Positions 22,666 to 32,942 of a stretch of 64,000 nucleotides of DNA are shown here, one piece after another (position 1 is the first letter of the stretch; each line of letters starts with the position of its first letter). The stretch spans positions 219,933,622 to 219,997,621 of the forward strand of contig NC_053039.3 of NCBI RefSeq assembly GCF_002575655.3, read 5' to 3'. The DNA comes from Aegilops tauschii subsp. strangulata. Taxonomy: Eukaryota > Streptophyta > Magnoliopsida > Poales > Poaceae. The position numbers were made by a program, and so were the translations under genes. The notes under the pieces were generated by a model. The model did not search any database and had not been told where the DNA came from. It saw only the letters and a program-made list of their open reading frames with translations.

Positions 22666-23532
22666 ATGTGCGTCGATGGCAGCGCCTTGCTGCATACCTC
22701 TCACCCCCAGCTCAAGCAGTGGGCGCGTGAGATTACAGCGGTGGAGCCGTCGTTCGACGCTCAGAAGCCGCTGAAGTGGTCCAGCACGCCCCTCATCTTT
22801 GACGCCGAGGACCACCCTGACCGCACAACCGCGGTTGGGGGTTTGCCATTGTTGGTCTCACCAACGATACGCAACCTCAGGGTGGACAAGATGTTGGTTG
22901 ACGGCGGGGCCGGCCTGAACCTGATCTCGCCTGTCGTGATCAAAAGATTGCAAATCCCTGATGGAGACCTCGAGGAAACGGGCACGTTTCAAGGGGTCAA
23001 TCCAGGGAGGAGCCAGCCGAAGGGGAAGGTCACACTGCCCATGACGTTTGGAGGGGAGTTGAACTACAGGACGGAGAGGATCATCTTCGACGTGGCCGAG
23101 ATCCCCTTGCCCTACAACGAGATCCTCGGCCGCCCGGCACTAGCCAAGTTCATGGCGGCATCACACTACGCCTACAACATGCTAAAGATGCCCGGGCTGT
23201 TGACCATCATCTCCGTCCCCTCCGACAAGAAGGACGCGCTGATCTGCGCCGACCTACTCTACCGGGAAGCAGTTGCAGCAGCTGCCGTCAAGGCACCTGC
23301 TCCTGCCGCTGAAGGCCCGAAAGGGAAGAGGAAGCCCGACAAGACCTCTCGCACCCACTCCGGCAAGCACGCCTCTTCGGAGTGCTACGCTACCGTCGAG
23401 GACGTGCCAGAGAGCTCTACCGGCAAGAGCAAGAAATCCAGAGCCGAGCCACCGCGGACCAAGAAGGTGTCCGCCAGGCAGGATGGCACGGGAGGGGCCT
23501 TCACCATAGGCTCCACCCTCGGCAGCAAATAG
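22666..23532 (+). CDS. Aspartic protease (element E)
   Basis: A 288-codon open segment in the same phase as gag. LVDGGAGLN (Asp at about residue 79) is the active site and the ILGRPALAKF block follows about 70 residues later, as in retropepsins. The C-terminal 90 residues are Lys/Ser/Pro-rich, a linker to RT. It ends in TAG (23530-23532), after which the same phase continues into RT, so it was one polyprotein. Product would cleave Gag-Pol within the particle. Confidence 0.85.
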   Translation: MCVDGSALLHTSHPQLKQWAREITAVEPSFDAQKPLKWSSTPLIFDAEDHPDRTTAVGGLPLLVSPTIRNLRVDKMLVDGGAGLNLISPVVIKRLQIPDGDLEETGTFQGVNPGRSQPKGKVTLPMTFGGELNYRTERIIFDVAEIPLPYNEILGRPALAKFMAASHYAYNMLKMPGLLTIISVPSDKKDALICADLLYREAVAAAAVKAPAPAAEGPKGKRKPDKTSRTHSGKHASSECYATVEDVPESSTGKSKKSRAEPPRTKKVSARQDGTGGAFTIGSTLGSK

Positions 23533-25002
23533 GAAGGCGCGCTCGTCACCTTCCTGCGGGCGAATGTCGACGTGTTTGCGTGGCAAGCATCCGACATCCC
23601 CGGTGTTCCCAGGGAGGTGATTCAGCACCACCTAGCTGTCTGCCCTCATGCGCGGCCCGTCAAGCAGAAGGTCAGAAAGCAGGCTCTGGAGAGGCAGGAG
23701 TTCATCACAGAGGAGATCAGGAAGTTGGAAGTGGCAGGTTTGGTGAGAGGGGTGCTCCACCCGACGTGGTTGGCCAATCCGGTAGTGGTGCGCAAGGCGA
23801 ATGGGAAGTGGAGGCTATGTATTGATTACACAGATATCAATAAGGCTTGTCCTAAGGACCCCTTCTTGTTGCCGCGCATTGACCAGATTGTTGACTCCAT
23901 GGCCGGGTGTGATCTGTTATCATTTCTCGACACCTACTCGGGCTACCACCAGATCTTCATGACAAGAGAGGATGAAGAGAAGACAACATTCATCACCCCA
24001 TGTGGTACGTATTGCTTTTTATGGATGCCTTTCGGGTTGAAGAGTGCTGGCTCAACGTTTGCAAGAGCAGTCCAAATTGGTTTTGAACCTCAGCTCCATA
24101 GAAATATGGAGGCATACATGGATGACATAGTGGTCAAAACCAAGGACGGGCCAACTCTTGTGCAAGATCCGGAAGAGACATTTGCCAACCTGCGCAAGAT
24201 CAACCTCAAGCTAAACCCTGAGAAGTGTGTCTTCGGCGTTCCGTCCGGCAAGCTTCTCGGGCTCTTTGTGTCGCAGCGTGGGATCGAGGCAAACCCAAAC
24301 AAAATCAAGGCTATTGAGAAGATTGAGGCGCCCAAGCAGATCAAGGATGTGCGTCGGCTCACCGGCTGCGTCGTCGCCATGAGCCGATTCATCTCCAAGT
24401 CCGCCGAACGCGCCCTTCCTTTCTTCAAAATCTTGAAGAAGGCAGGCCCAATGGAGTGGACCCCAGAAGCTGAGGCAGCATTGCAGGATCTGAAGAAATA
24501 CCTTTCCTCCACGCCAATACTGGTTGTGCCTAAACCACAAGAGCCGTTGCTGCTGTATCTGGCGGCGATGAATCAAGTGGTCAGCGCCGCACTGGTGGCA
24601 CAAAGGGAGGTCAACGAGGAGGCAGTGACGGCGGCAGAACCAGCGGATGGCAAGCCAAAGATTCCCCCGGCAGGGCCTGGTGCCGGCAAGGCGAGGCCCC
24701 CTGCAGAGTCTGATGCCACCAAGGCAGTGCCCGCGCAGTCAAGTGAGGTGGTGCAAAAGAAGAAGATGATGCAGCACCCGGTTTACTTTGTCAGCTCCCT
24801 CTTGCAGGGAGCTAGATCGAGGTACTCCGGTGTGCAGAAATTTCTCTTCGGCCTCCTTATGGCCTCGAGGAAGCTGCGTCACTACTTCCAAGCCCACGAG
24901 ATCACTGTCGTCACCCGCCTCCCGTTGCAACGGATACTGCATAACCTAGATGCAACCGGAAGGATTGTGGAATGGCCTTGGAGTTATCAAGTTTCGGTTT
25001 GA
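23533..25002 (+). pseudogene. Reverse transcriptase (element E)
   Basis: In the gag-protease phase. From about 23572, blocks are VLHPTWLANPVVV, LCIDYTDINKACP, LLSFLDTYSGYHQI (catalytic Asp at about residue 120 of this frame), WMPFGLKSAGSTFARAV and AYMDDIVV (YMDD about 182-185), then the thumb (GLFVSQRGIEANPNKIKAIEKI) and a long linker to the RNase H start (LLLYLAAMNQVVSAALV). It ends at 25002 because one base is missing near 24976 (EWPW versus the expected EWALEL), which moves the rest to phase 3. All catalytic residues are intact. Confidence 0.85.
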
Positions 25003-25550
25003 AGTTTGAAAGTACCTCGACAATTCAGAGCAGTATCTTGGCGGAGTCCATTGCAGAATGGACCTCAACGCCTGACGAAGAAATCCAGGAGACCACTCTC
25101 CCCGGCAAGGAGGCAGACCGCGACTTGATCATGTACTTTGATGGGGCTTTCTTGCTGCAAGGCGCCGGTGGCGGTGTGCTGCTCGTCGCACCCACCGGAG
25201 AGCACCTCAAGTACGTGATCTAGATGTACTTTCCCCGGGAGATGTCCACCAACAACACTGCTGAGTACGAGGGATTGCTTGCCGGTCTCGGGATCGCGGC
25301 AGACCTCGGGGTTAAGAAGCTCATCGTCAGGGGTGACCCGCAGCTCGTTGTCAGGCAGGTCAACAAGGATTACCAGATCCCATTGATGGAAGCTTACGTA
25401 GATGAAGTGAGGAAGCTGGAGGAGCGCTTTGACGGTATCCAAGCGGAGCACGTCCCCCGAATGGAGAACGACACCTCCGATTACCTGTCAAAGCGTGCTG
25501 CATTCAAGCTACCTGTGGAACCAGGTACCTTTTTGCTCCGGTTAACTCAA
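24972..25550 (+). pseudogene. RNase H, second domain after a frameshift (element E)
   Basis: Phase 3 continues with MALELSSFGLKFEST, then LIMYFDGAFLLQGAGGGVLLVAP (first strand with DG) up to a TAG at 25221-25223. After it comes NNTAEYEGLLAGLGIAADLGVKKLIVRGD (Glu and Asp of RNase H) and HVPRMENDTSDYLSK, which ends the domain. This is the plant-type (archaeal-like) RNase H found in Tat elements. The TAG is one C-to-T step from CAG. The enzyme would remove the RNA strand after reverse transcription. Confidence 0.8.
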
Positions 25551-27006
25551 CCATCCGTCAAACCATCAACAGGGCAGAACAAGCGGAGGAAGTCTGGTCA
25601 CGGCAAGTACTTTCCTACCGAGCCCCCTGGGGCTGCCGGCAAGGGTGCTGCCGCGGACGCTGAGCCCGCCAAAGGGCAACTGGCTCCGGCAAGGCGTCAA
25701 GCACTGGCCATGGAGACAGTCACGCACATGGCTGAGGAAATGCCTTTGGTCCTTGCCGTCGAGCCCCAGGCTCCGGCATGGGCACATCATACTGTTCGAT
25801 TCCTCCAAACAGGGGAACTTCCCGAGGAGCAGGAAGAAGCGGACAAAGTAGCCCGTCAGTCCGCCCTGTACCAGTTCGTCGACGACGTCCTGTACAGGAG
25901 AAGGCCGAACGGCGTGAAATTGAAGTGCATCCCCCGGGAGGAAGGACTGGAGCTGTTGGCAGAGATACATGGAGGCATATGTGGCTCCCACATAGGGTCG
26001 AGGGCCCTTGCCGGAAAGGCGTTCCAGCAAGGTTTCTTTTGGCCCTCCGCCCTCCAGGATGCGAAGGCACTAGTAACCAAGTGTGAAGCGTGTCAGTTCC
26101 ATTCAAAGAAGCTTCATCAACCAGCTCAAGCCCTTCAAACAATCCCTCTCTCCTGGCCATTCTCGGTCTGGGGGCTCGATATCCTGGGCCCTTTCCCCCA
26201 CGCTGTCGGGGGCTTTGAGTACTTGTACGTTGCAATCGACAAGTTCACAAAGTGGCCGGAGGTGGAAGCAGTGAGAAAGGTGACTGCTCGGTCAGCTGTC
26301 AAGTTTTTTAAGGGACTGGTCTGCCATTTTGGTGTGCCAAACAGAGTGATCACCGACAACGGCACATAGTTCACAAGCCACACCTTCATGCAATACGTCC
26401 AAGACCTCGGCAGCAAGGTCTGTTTTGCTTCCCTGGCACACCCACGGAGCAACGACCAAGCAGAGAGGACAAATGCTGAAGTGTTGCGAGGCCTAAGAAC
26501 AAAGACTTTTGACAAGCTGCGCAAGAGCGGAAGGCGCGATTGATGAATTGCCGGTGGTTCTTTGGTCGATCAGGACGACGCCAAATCGAGCCACCAGCCA
26601 GACACCTTTTGCCCTGGTATACGGGGCAGAAGCAGTTCACCCCACGGAACTCATATACGGGTCGCCTCGAGTGCTCGCTTATGATGAGCTTGAGCAAGAG
26701 CAGTTGCGCCAAGATGACGCGACGCTCCTTCAGGAAGATCGTCTTCGGGCGGCTGTGAGAGCAGCACGCTACCAGCAAGCCTTGCGCCGCTACCATAGCC
26801 GCAAGGTTCATGCCCGAAACTTTGAGGAAGGCGACCTTGTTCTTCGGCGCGTTCAGTCGGCCAAGAATTCCAACAAGTTGACACCAAAGTGGGAAGGCCC
26901 TTATCGGGTAATACGAGTCACCAGGCCCGGCGCAGTCCGCCTGGAGACTGAAGATGCTGTCCCAGTGAGCAACTCCTGGAACATCGAGCATCTTCGCAAG
27001 TTTTAA
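25551..27006 (+). pseudogene. Integrase (element E)
   Basis: Zinc finger: LLAEIHGGICGSHIGSRAL and, farther on, CEACQFHSKK, giving the HHCC pattern. Core: VWGLDILGPFP (first Asp), then VITDNGT (second Asp) followed by TAG at 26367-26369, then the AHPRSNDQAERTN block with the catalytic Glu. A frameshift near 26510-26560 moves the C-terminal part to phase 1: LPVVLWSIRTTPNRATSQTPFALVYGAEAV and KWEGPYRVIRVTRPGAVRLE. It ends with TAA at 27004-27006. All three catalytic acids are present but the frame is broken twice. The enzyme would join the cDNA to chromosomal DNA. Confidence 0.85.
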
Positions 27007-28173
27007 CCGTAAGGCGCGGCTTGCCGGGCCTCCCGGCAAGCCACCTTTTGTACAAGCTTTCCCGGCAAGGCATGTAACCCTTCGTACAAAGCCAGGCGTA
27101 GACCCTGAGCATAAATAAATGAAGCGCTGGCGCCCTAAGTTATAGCATGCATGCTAGGTCGAGTCTCTTCCTTGGTTAGGGTTGATAGTGCTCAGCGGCG
27201 ACTAACCCCTAGCTTAGAGGTCGAGTGCGCATCTATCTGTTTCTTTTCTGTCCTCCTTTGGTTCACAGGGCACATGAGCACTTCTGCTGAGCTACTTGAG
27301 AGAAAGGAAACGGACCAGCATCCCGACCCCGGCGAACCAGAGTTGCCGGGGGCTGCAAGCACAAGGATCCAACCGCGGCAAGACAAGGTTGTCGGGGGCT
27401 GCATATCCAGATAAGTCTTTCATCCCCTATCATGCATTTCGGAATGGAACTAGGATATATGAAACCTCGTTTTATTTCTAGGCCACCGTGCCTCCCTTTT
27501 CTATACCCAAGGATTATCTCCTGGGCCCGGATTTGGTTGTAGTTGCGGTGGCAAGGAAGTAGAACGAGGAGCCTAAGCCCGCTTCATCCCTGCCTCCGCC
27601 AAGGGCGCGAGAATGGTCGAGCGAAGTGGGGGGACGGCAAGGCCTATTGCCGGGTGAAAAAGCATCCCGCACAGGTACAGTCCGTACGGAATGAAAAACA
27701 TGAACAAGGGGGATTACAAGCTTTAAATTTAACAAGGCCCGAAGGCTTACAGATTAAAAAAGAGATAAGATGCCCGTGATCCCTTTCTTGTCCCTCTCCT
27801 CAGGAGGCAGGTCAAGGAGGCGAGAGGGCAAAAGGGGTGCCTAGGCGAGCTACGAGCAGCAGAAAGCACCAAGAGAGCACCTCGGTGGCCGCCCACGGGT
27901 GGGCCGGTGATGATGGTGCCGGGAAAGGAGCTGGAAGACGAGGCGGTAGGACCGGCAGTACACAACGAAGGCGTCGGTGCCCGCGTACTCCGAGTTGACG
28001 GCCTTGCCGCCTGCCCTCTTCCCCTGCCGCAACCTCCCAACGCCAGCCGCCCAAGGAGACGACCCCGAGAAGTTCAAGGAGCTGGCCCCACCCCCGGCAA
28101 AACTCTGCCGGAGGAGCGGCCAGGTGCAGATGCTGCTGCTGCCGCACCCGCCCAGGCGCAGGACATCCGACGC
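27007..28173 (+). other. Non-coding stretch between integrase and antisense gene (element E)
   Basis: No conserved frame in either direction. The octamer CCGGCAAG recurs at 27033 and 27061. A GC-rich tract lies from 27860. The antisense gene ends at 28174. Confidence 0.5.
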
Positions 28174-28830
28174 CTAGTCAGACTCATCCCCGTCATCTGC
28201 CCCGCTGTCCTCCTCATCACTCTCGCTCGAGGAAGAGCTTCCATTGTCGGAATCTCCGTCGGAGGAGCTCTCCACGCAGCACTTCAGGCGAGTCCCGAAG
28301 TCTCCAAAGACCTTCACAGAGAGCAGGCCGTCCTCCATTAATTTGAAGTAGAGGACGAGCCCCGTCGTCAGGCTGTGGATGCGAGCGAATGTCTTCCATC
28401 CACGACGGAGGTACATGACCTGAGGAGCCGGGAAGTCGACGTCGAACCGCGTGCCCCCATTCCCACAACCCCTCATGTGCAATCTGAGGGATTGGGGCGG
28501 GTCACGCTCCATCTCCCGAGCAAACAGGGCCAGAAGACGAAGACGGCGACGCGGAGGCCGGCGTAGCCTGACGAAGAACTCGCGGGGCTGGTCTCCAACA
28601 TGGCCTTCCATCGGAAAAGGCATCATTGGCGGGGGTGAAGCCGGCGCGCCGCCCCGTCCTCCTCTTCCCCGAGCACTACGACCTCTGCCCCGGCCTTGCC
28701 CACGGCCTCGCCCCCTCCCCCTTCCCCTCGCGGCCGGTTCCACCGCCGTGGGCTCAAGAGGAGGAGGGACGCGCTGTCGTGCGGCGACCCTCACCGCCAC
28801 CGTCGAGGGACCAGGATTCCCCTTCTCCAT
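28174..28830 (-). CDS. Antisense gene: B3-like DNA-binding protein (element E)
   Basis: The 218-codon frame runs from ATG 28828-28830 to the stop at 28174. It is uninterrupted although the sense genes of the element carry many lesions. Residues 35-60 are a run of Arg-Gly repeats, residues 84-177 resemble a plant B3 DNA-binding domain (REFFVRL; FAREM; an LRLHMRG strand; MYLRRGWKTFARIHSL; GLVLYFKL; LSVKVFG), and 187-218 are an acidic Ser/Asp tail. The ATG was chosen because a TATAAA box lies 79 bases upstream. An upstream ATG at 29157 would add 109 low-complexity residues and includes the TATA itself. Role unknown: it might bind the element's own or host promoters. B3 assignment is by pattern, not by search. 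Confidence 0.7.
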   Translation of the reverse strand: MEKGNPGPSTVAVRVAARQRVPPPLEPTAVEPAARGRGRGRGRGQGRGRGRSARGRGGRGGAPASPPPMMPFPMEGHVGDQPREFFVRLRRPPRRRLRLLALFAREMERDPPQSLRLHMRGCGNGGTRFDVDFPAPQVMYLRRGWKTFARIHSLTTGLVLYFKLMEDGLLSVKVFGDFGTRLKCCVESSSDGDSDNGSSSSSESDEEDSGADDGDESD

Positions 28831-28908
28831 GGCGAGTGAAAGGAAGAAGCAGAAGCGAGAGGAGATAGGTGACAAAAGGGTGCGAGACGCCATCCCCCCT
28901 TCCCCCTC

Positions 28909-28914
28909 TTTATA
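28909..28914 (-). promoter_or_regulatory. TATA box of the antisense gene (element E)
   Basis: TATAAA on the minus strand, in CTTTATAAAGAGG, 79 bases upstream of the antisense ATG. It lies between GC-rich flanks, as in plant promoters. Confidence 0.6.
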
Positions 28915-29432
28915 AAGGGTCGGGGTCGGAGCTCGGCCGCCCCGCTCGGCCAATCCAGCCACCAGAGGCGTAGGGAATCGGGACCGACCCGCTGCCCCAA
29001 CCAGCGACGGCCCGGTTTCCCGCCTCCACCGCTTGCCACCCCAGGCGCATGAAGGACGCGTGGCGGACATGCAGAACCGAGGGGACGGGTGAAGCGACCT
29101 CTCCCCACCCCATGATCGTGGGGTGTGGATGCCTTGAAGACCGCGACCCGGCCCCATTCACTAAATGAGCAGCGCCTCCACGCCTCCCTCTTTTTATGGG
29201 GAAGGCGCGAGCCGCCTCTTTACTGCGATGTGACGCATGCGTGTGGAAACCGCCCCACGCATGCCGCCCACGTCACGCGCACCCCTCCACGCCGCGCCGC
29301 GCACGCGAGTCATGGGAAGCGCAGCGTGCGAAAAGTTTTACCGCGGTAAAAACCGGCCCACCTACCCCGCACCGTTTTGGGCCTGGCCCAACAACGTGTC
29401 GTGCTTATGTGTGGCCCAGGCCCGGGGGCTCC
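28915..29432. other. GC-rich tract before the 3' LTR, polypurine tract at its end (element E)
   Basis: No gene. It may hold the rest of the antisense promoter. GGGGGCTCC (29424-29432) directly abuts the 3' LTR and is the likely polypurine primer for plus-strand synthesis. Confidence 0.55.
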
Positions 29433-30633
29433 TGTTGGTGTACAAAAGGAGGGGCGCACTTTTGTACCCCTTTACCTGTGCACGGGCAGTCGGAGCCGCG
29501 CCCACGGTCACACCAAGCAGAATAGGGGAGGTGAGCCAAGGTAAGACCGAAGCCCAAGATAACCAGAGCAACACCAAGGCCAATACCACAAAGAGCAGAG
29601 GGACGAAGCAGGTTCCCCCGGCAAGACCCTTGCCGGGGCAGCCTCAGCAGCCCCGGCAAGACCCTTGCCGGGGCAGCTCACCCCACACCAACAGAGCGAG
29701 CCACCCTTGAGCCCACGGTCTCCAACATCACGTTGGGCCAGGGCTCGGGAGGCACCTCCATGGTGGAATGCCCATCTTTGTGAAGACAAGGAACACCCAA
29801 GATCAGATGAGGATTAGAAGACGACGATCCTCGGCAAGATCCTTGCCGAGGAAAGCCACGAGACCCACGACAAGGTCCTCGCCGGGGACGACAGCGTGCC
29901 ATGGCAAGACCCTTGCCGGGCCACACGGCAAGACCCTTGCCGGGCCACCCGGCAAGGCCCTCACCAAGGACGCCAGCAGGCCCACCGCCAGGCCCGTGCC
30001 AACCAAGTTTCCACCGCCGTTCGCATGCAGCTGCCAGCTCAACCAGCTGAGCAGGCACCTGCGTGGCAACATGCAGCTCCCGGGCCAACTCGTCAAGCGC
30101 CTGCGTGGCGGCATGCAGATCTTCGGGAAGGCTCCACCACCGTGCCACCTCAGCTGCCTGCCTGCCTACATGGCACCACATGCCTCACTGGCCAGGGCGC
30201 GTGTCGAAGCGAGGAGGAGCGGCGACGGACGGGACGGGCCTCACCCCCGTCCCCGATAAAGCAAGGGGACACCTAAGCTATGCATTAAATGCGTCTTCTC
30301 CTGTAATACGAGCGATAAGCTCATAGCACTGTGCGCCTTTCCACCTCCTGTGTGCCACTGTGGCAGCCCCTTTCGACTATAAAAGGAGGCCCATGGCATA
30401 CTAGAGAAGGATTCGGCTCTTTCGAACCACGCACTCACCACAGCTAGTTCGAGAGCTCAAGAACTCTCTGAAATACAACCAGCAAAGCAGGACTAGGGTT
30501 TTACGCATCCTCGCGGCCCGAACCTGGGTAAACGATCCTTGTGCTGGTTACTAATCCTGCTCTTCTCGCAACCCTGCGCCCCGGCAACCGTGGTAGGGAT
30601 TCTTGTGATCCCATAGGTGTCGTTTCCCCGACA
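29433..30633 (+). repeat. 3' LTR of element E (1201 bp)
   Basis: Begins TGTTGGTGTAC and ends TTCCCCGACA. About 40 substitutions against the 5' LTR by eye (3-4%). It has one more 24-bp unit (29903-29926 next to 29927-29950). TATAAAA at 30378-30384. Confidence 0.9.
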
Positions 30634-30638
30634 CCAAC
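30634..30638. repeat. Target-site duplication of element E (CCAAC), right
   Basis: Exact copy of 19347-19351. Confidence 0.9.
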
Positions 30639-31189
30639 ACCGGCTGGCCACGTCTCGCATGGGGGCTCGATCGGCTTCAGTAAGCAGCAGCAGTGATCGA
30701 TCGCTCAGGTTCAGTTAGCAGTAGCGAAGAATCGCTCGGGTTCAGTCAATAGTGAATGAATCACTTGGGTTCAGTTAACAGCCAAGGGATCAATAACTCG
30801 GGTTTAGTAACGTGCGATCACTCGGGTTCAGTTAGCCAACGCCTCGCACACATGCGCGTACAAGAGAGAAACGCGCAGACCTCCGTGCATCGCTCGGCCC
30901 CGACCACCCACCGTAACCGGGAACTCCCCGATATTTTCCTCGCCCTCGCTTCTACCATGATTTTTTCCATCATCGACGGCCCAAAGAATGTCATGCAGCT
31001 GCGTCTCCGGCCAGCCCAGGACGAAAATCCCATTTTCTGTCATGATTTTTTTGTCATAGAAGTAAGAGCCCACCACATCTATGATGATACCGGGTTTTGT
31101 CATAATTATCGTCATAGAAGTGTCATAAGCATGACAGAAAAAAAATCGTTCGGCCCAAAATGTCACGGATGTGTCTTTTTTTTGTAGTG
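30639..31189. mobile_element. Right end of a CACTA-type DNA transposon
   Basis: Direct repeats with core CTCGGGTTCAGTTA (five units between about 30696 and 30836) lead into a TTTGTCATA/ATGACAGAAAA-rich inverted region and the terminus TTTTTTTTGTAGTG at 31189. GTAGTG is the inverted form of the CACTAC start that defines CACTA elements. Transposase is not present in this window. The left end with CACTAC was not found between 15644 and 19351, so it is either lost or farther left. Confidence 0.75.
31152..31189. repeat. CACTA terminal inverted-repeat segment, right
   Basis: GGCCCAAAATGTCACGGATG, then GTGTC, a T-run and TGTAGTG. From memory, grass CACTA elements begin with the reverse complement (CACTACAAAAAAAAGACACAT). 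The three following bases TTA (31190-31192) are the expected 3-bp target duplication. Confidence 0.7.
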
Positions 31190-32650
31190 TTACAAGAAGC
31201 TTCCATGATAGGATCTACATCATGTCCATGGGCATGAACACAAAGTTCAAGGTCGACTCCCACTTCTCCAACGCATAACTTTCACTCACTTATCATTTTT
31301 GAAGAAGTTGTAATGTTGAAATTTTATCTGGCACAACACCAGAAGAGTATGACTCGTGATAACTCACGGGTTCACACGGATTAGGGAAGGCATGGGTTCA
31401 ACCCATAGGGGGCATATTAGGAACATATACCACAAGCTTCAAGAGTAAATATCACCTACTCAAAAGCAGAGCATGGTTGGCTAAATCAGAGAATAGGATT
31501 TACCAATGGCATTATGTGTCAGGGAAAGAACTCCTTGAGGTTTTTGTATACGAAGGACACTGTCGGATGATAATTCAACAAAGGAACTGATGGTCCATAA
31601 TGGAGTTGATGTGTGCATCGGCACACAACCAAAGGAAGGAAACAACGCAAAGACATTGGATTATAGAAACAACTGACTAATTCAAAGCTCAAATGCAAAG
31701 GAATTATGATTTCCAAATCAAGGGATCAGAAGCAAACGCTGGCAATCTGATTGGTCGAGATCCAGCCCATGTTTAGATCTGGAGAGGGTGAGAGAGTGTG
31801 AATAAGGATGGATAAGTTGAGCAGGCTTAGGGTACACTCTATGGCAATCTGATTGGTCGAGATCCAGCACATGTTTAAAATGACATCTGAGCCGGAAGGG
31901 TGAATTCTAGAATCTGATTGAGGATTGTGAGCATTCGCAACATATGGAATCAAGGGACTCGTAATGATAGTGATAGAGGATGCCAATGGAGATTACTAGA
32001 CTTATGGTATTAACCATAATGCAAGCAAGAATATCAATAGCAATAGGTGGTTGAGGATTTTTGGAATATTGAATGGAATTTTGAAGACTTTTGTGAAATA
32101 CTTGAATCAACTGGGGATGAGCAGATAGTCGATCAATGCGAGAAATTATCCATAGGGGTATTCAGGTGGCAAAGAACTGCAAGGTAGTAGGCACAAACTA
32201 TTTTTTAAACAATAAAGAGAATTTTGAGATATCTTGTAATAACAAGATCAACTGGGAATAAAAGTAAGAACAACATGTGTAAGTATTTATCCATAGGGAT
32301 ATCTCAATGGTAGGGTATTGTAAAAGCGACGGGCACAAAGTCTCGAGAGAACATCAGAGAGTATATTCGGAATCCTTCGGTCCACCAAGCCATCATCTGT
32401 AGTGAGGGCTGTTCGGAAGGAAGTAATTATGAGAACCTAGAATTAGAGTTAACAAAATCTTTTAACCCGAATAGAAGAGATATCAGAGTCCCAGAGTATA
32501 GACGAGGAATAAAAGATCCTAATACCACCCAATAGCGATGTGGGCCCATAAGCCACACAGCCATGTTAGTAGAAGTTTTGTAATGACTAGACTCAACTTC
32601 GGCCAAGGAGTTTGGAAGGGGGATTCCTACAGGAAGTCGACTCTGATACT
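31190..32650 (-). mobile_element. Tekay/Del-like Gypsy element, leader region
   Basis: Read on the minus strand, this follows an LTR end and a methionine-type primer site, so it is the 5' internal leader of a Gypsy element. It contains a direct repeat of 35 bases (31741-31775 and 31843-31877) with core GGCAATCTGATTGGTCGAG. No gag frame is open; either gag lay farther left, on the other side of the CACTA insertion, or it is decayed. The CACTA insertion at 31189 cuts it. Confidence 0.6.
32636..32650 (-). promoter_or_regulatory. Primer-binding site, initiator-Met-like (Tekay-like element)
   Basis: Minus-strand AGTATCAGAGTCGAC directly follows the LTR end. It resembles the TGGTATCAGAGC site of initiator methionine tRNA used by many plant Gypsy and Copia elements. 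Confidence 0.6.
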
Positions 32651-32942
32651 TGTGACGCCCCCGATTTGACCGTACACTAATCATACACACAAATGTGTAC
32701 GATCAAGATCAGGTACTCACGGAAAGATATCACCACACAACTCGAGACACAAATTAAAATAATACAATATTTATATTACAAGCCAGGGGCCTCGAGGGCT
32801 CGAATACATCAGCTCGAATACACAAGAGACAGCGGAAGCAACAATATCTGAGTAAAAACATAAGTTAAACAAGTTTGCCTTAAGAACGCTAACACAAAAG
32901 TAGCAATGATCGAAAAGGCAAGGCCTCCTGCCTGGGACCTCC
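32651..32942 (-). repeat. 5' LTR 3'-end fragment (Tekay-like element)
   Basis: Minus strand ends CGGGGGCGTCACA at 32651. The sequence matches, from memory, wheat Gypsy LTR ends (CCAGGGGCCTCGAGGGCTCG and GATCAAGATCAGG). At 32942/32943 an Athila-like LTR interrupts it. Confidence 0.65.

Larger units (their letters stand above)
19352..30633 (+). mobile_element. Element E: complete Tat-like Ty3/Gypsy retrotransposon, 11,282 bp
   Basis: Both LTRs and the 5-bp target-site duplication CCAAC are present. Plus-strand order is LTR, PBS, gag, protease, RT, RNase H, integrase, 1.2 kb of non-coding DNA, an antisense gene and the 3' LTR. Extra antisense frames between integrase and the 3' LTR are a known feature of Tat-lineage plant elements. 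The sense frame has five stops and at least two frameshifts; the antisense frame is intact. LTRs differ by about 3-4% by eye plus a 24-bp unit, so the insertion is not very recent. Confidence 0.95.

Noticed and set aside
21616..22815. A 399-codon minus-strand frame opposite gag and protease of element E
   Set aside because: Shadow frame of GC-rich coding DNA; hydrophobic Leu/Val-rich product without motif, and no TATA or start context as seen for the antisense gene at 28174-28830.
19352..30633. Spaced repeats of CCGGCAAG considered as a CRISPR-like array
   Set aside because: Spacing is irregular, the unit is 8 bases and lies in coding DNA of a plant retrotransposon; not CRISPR.
31190..32650. 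Possible gene in the Tekay-like leader
   Set aside because: Only short frames with no conserved motif; the place after a PBS explains it as a leader.
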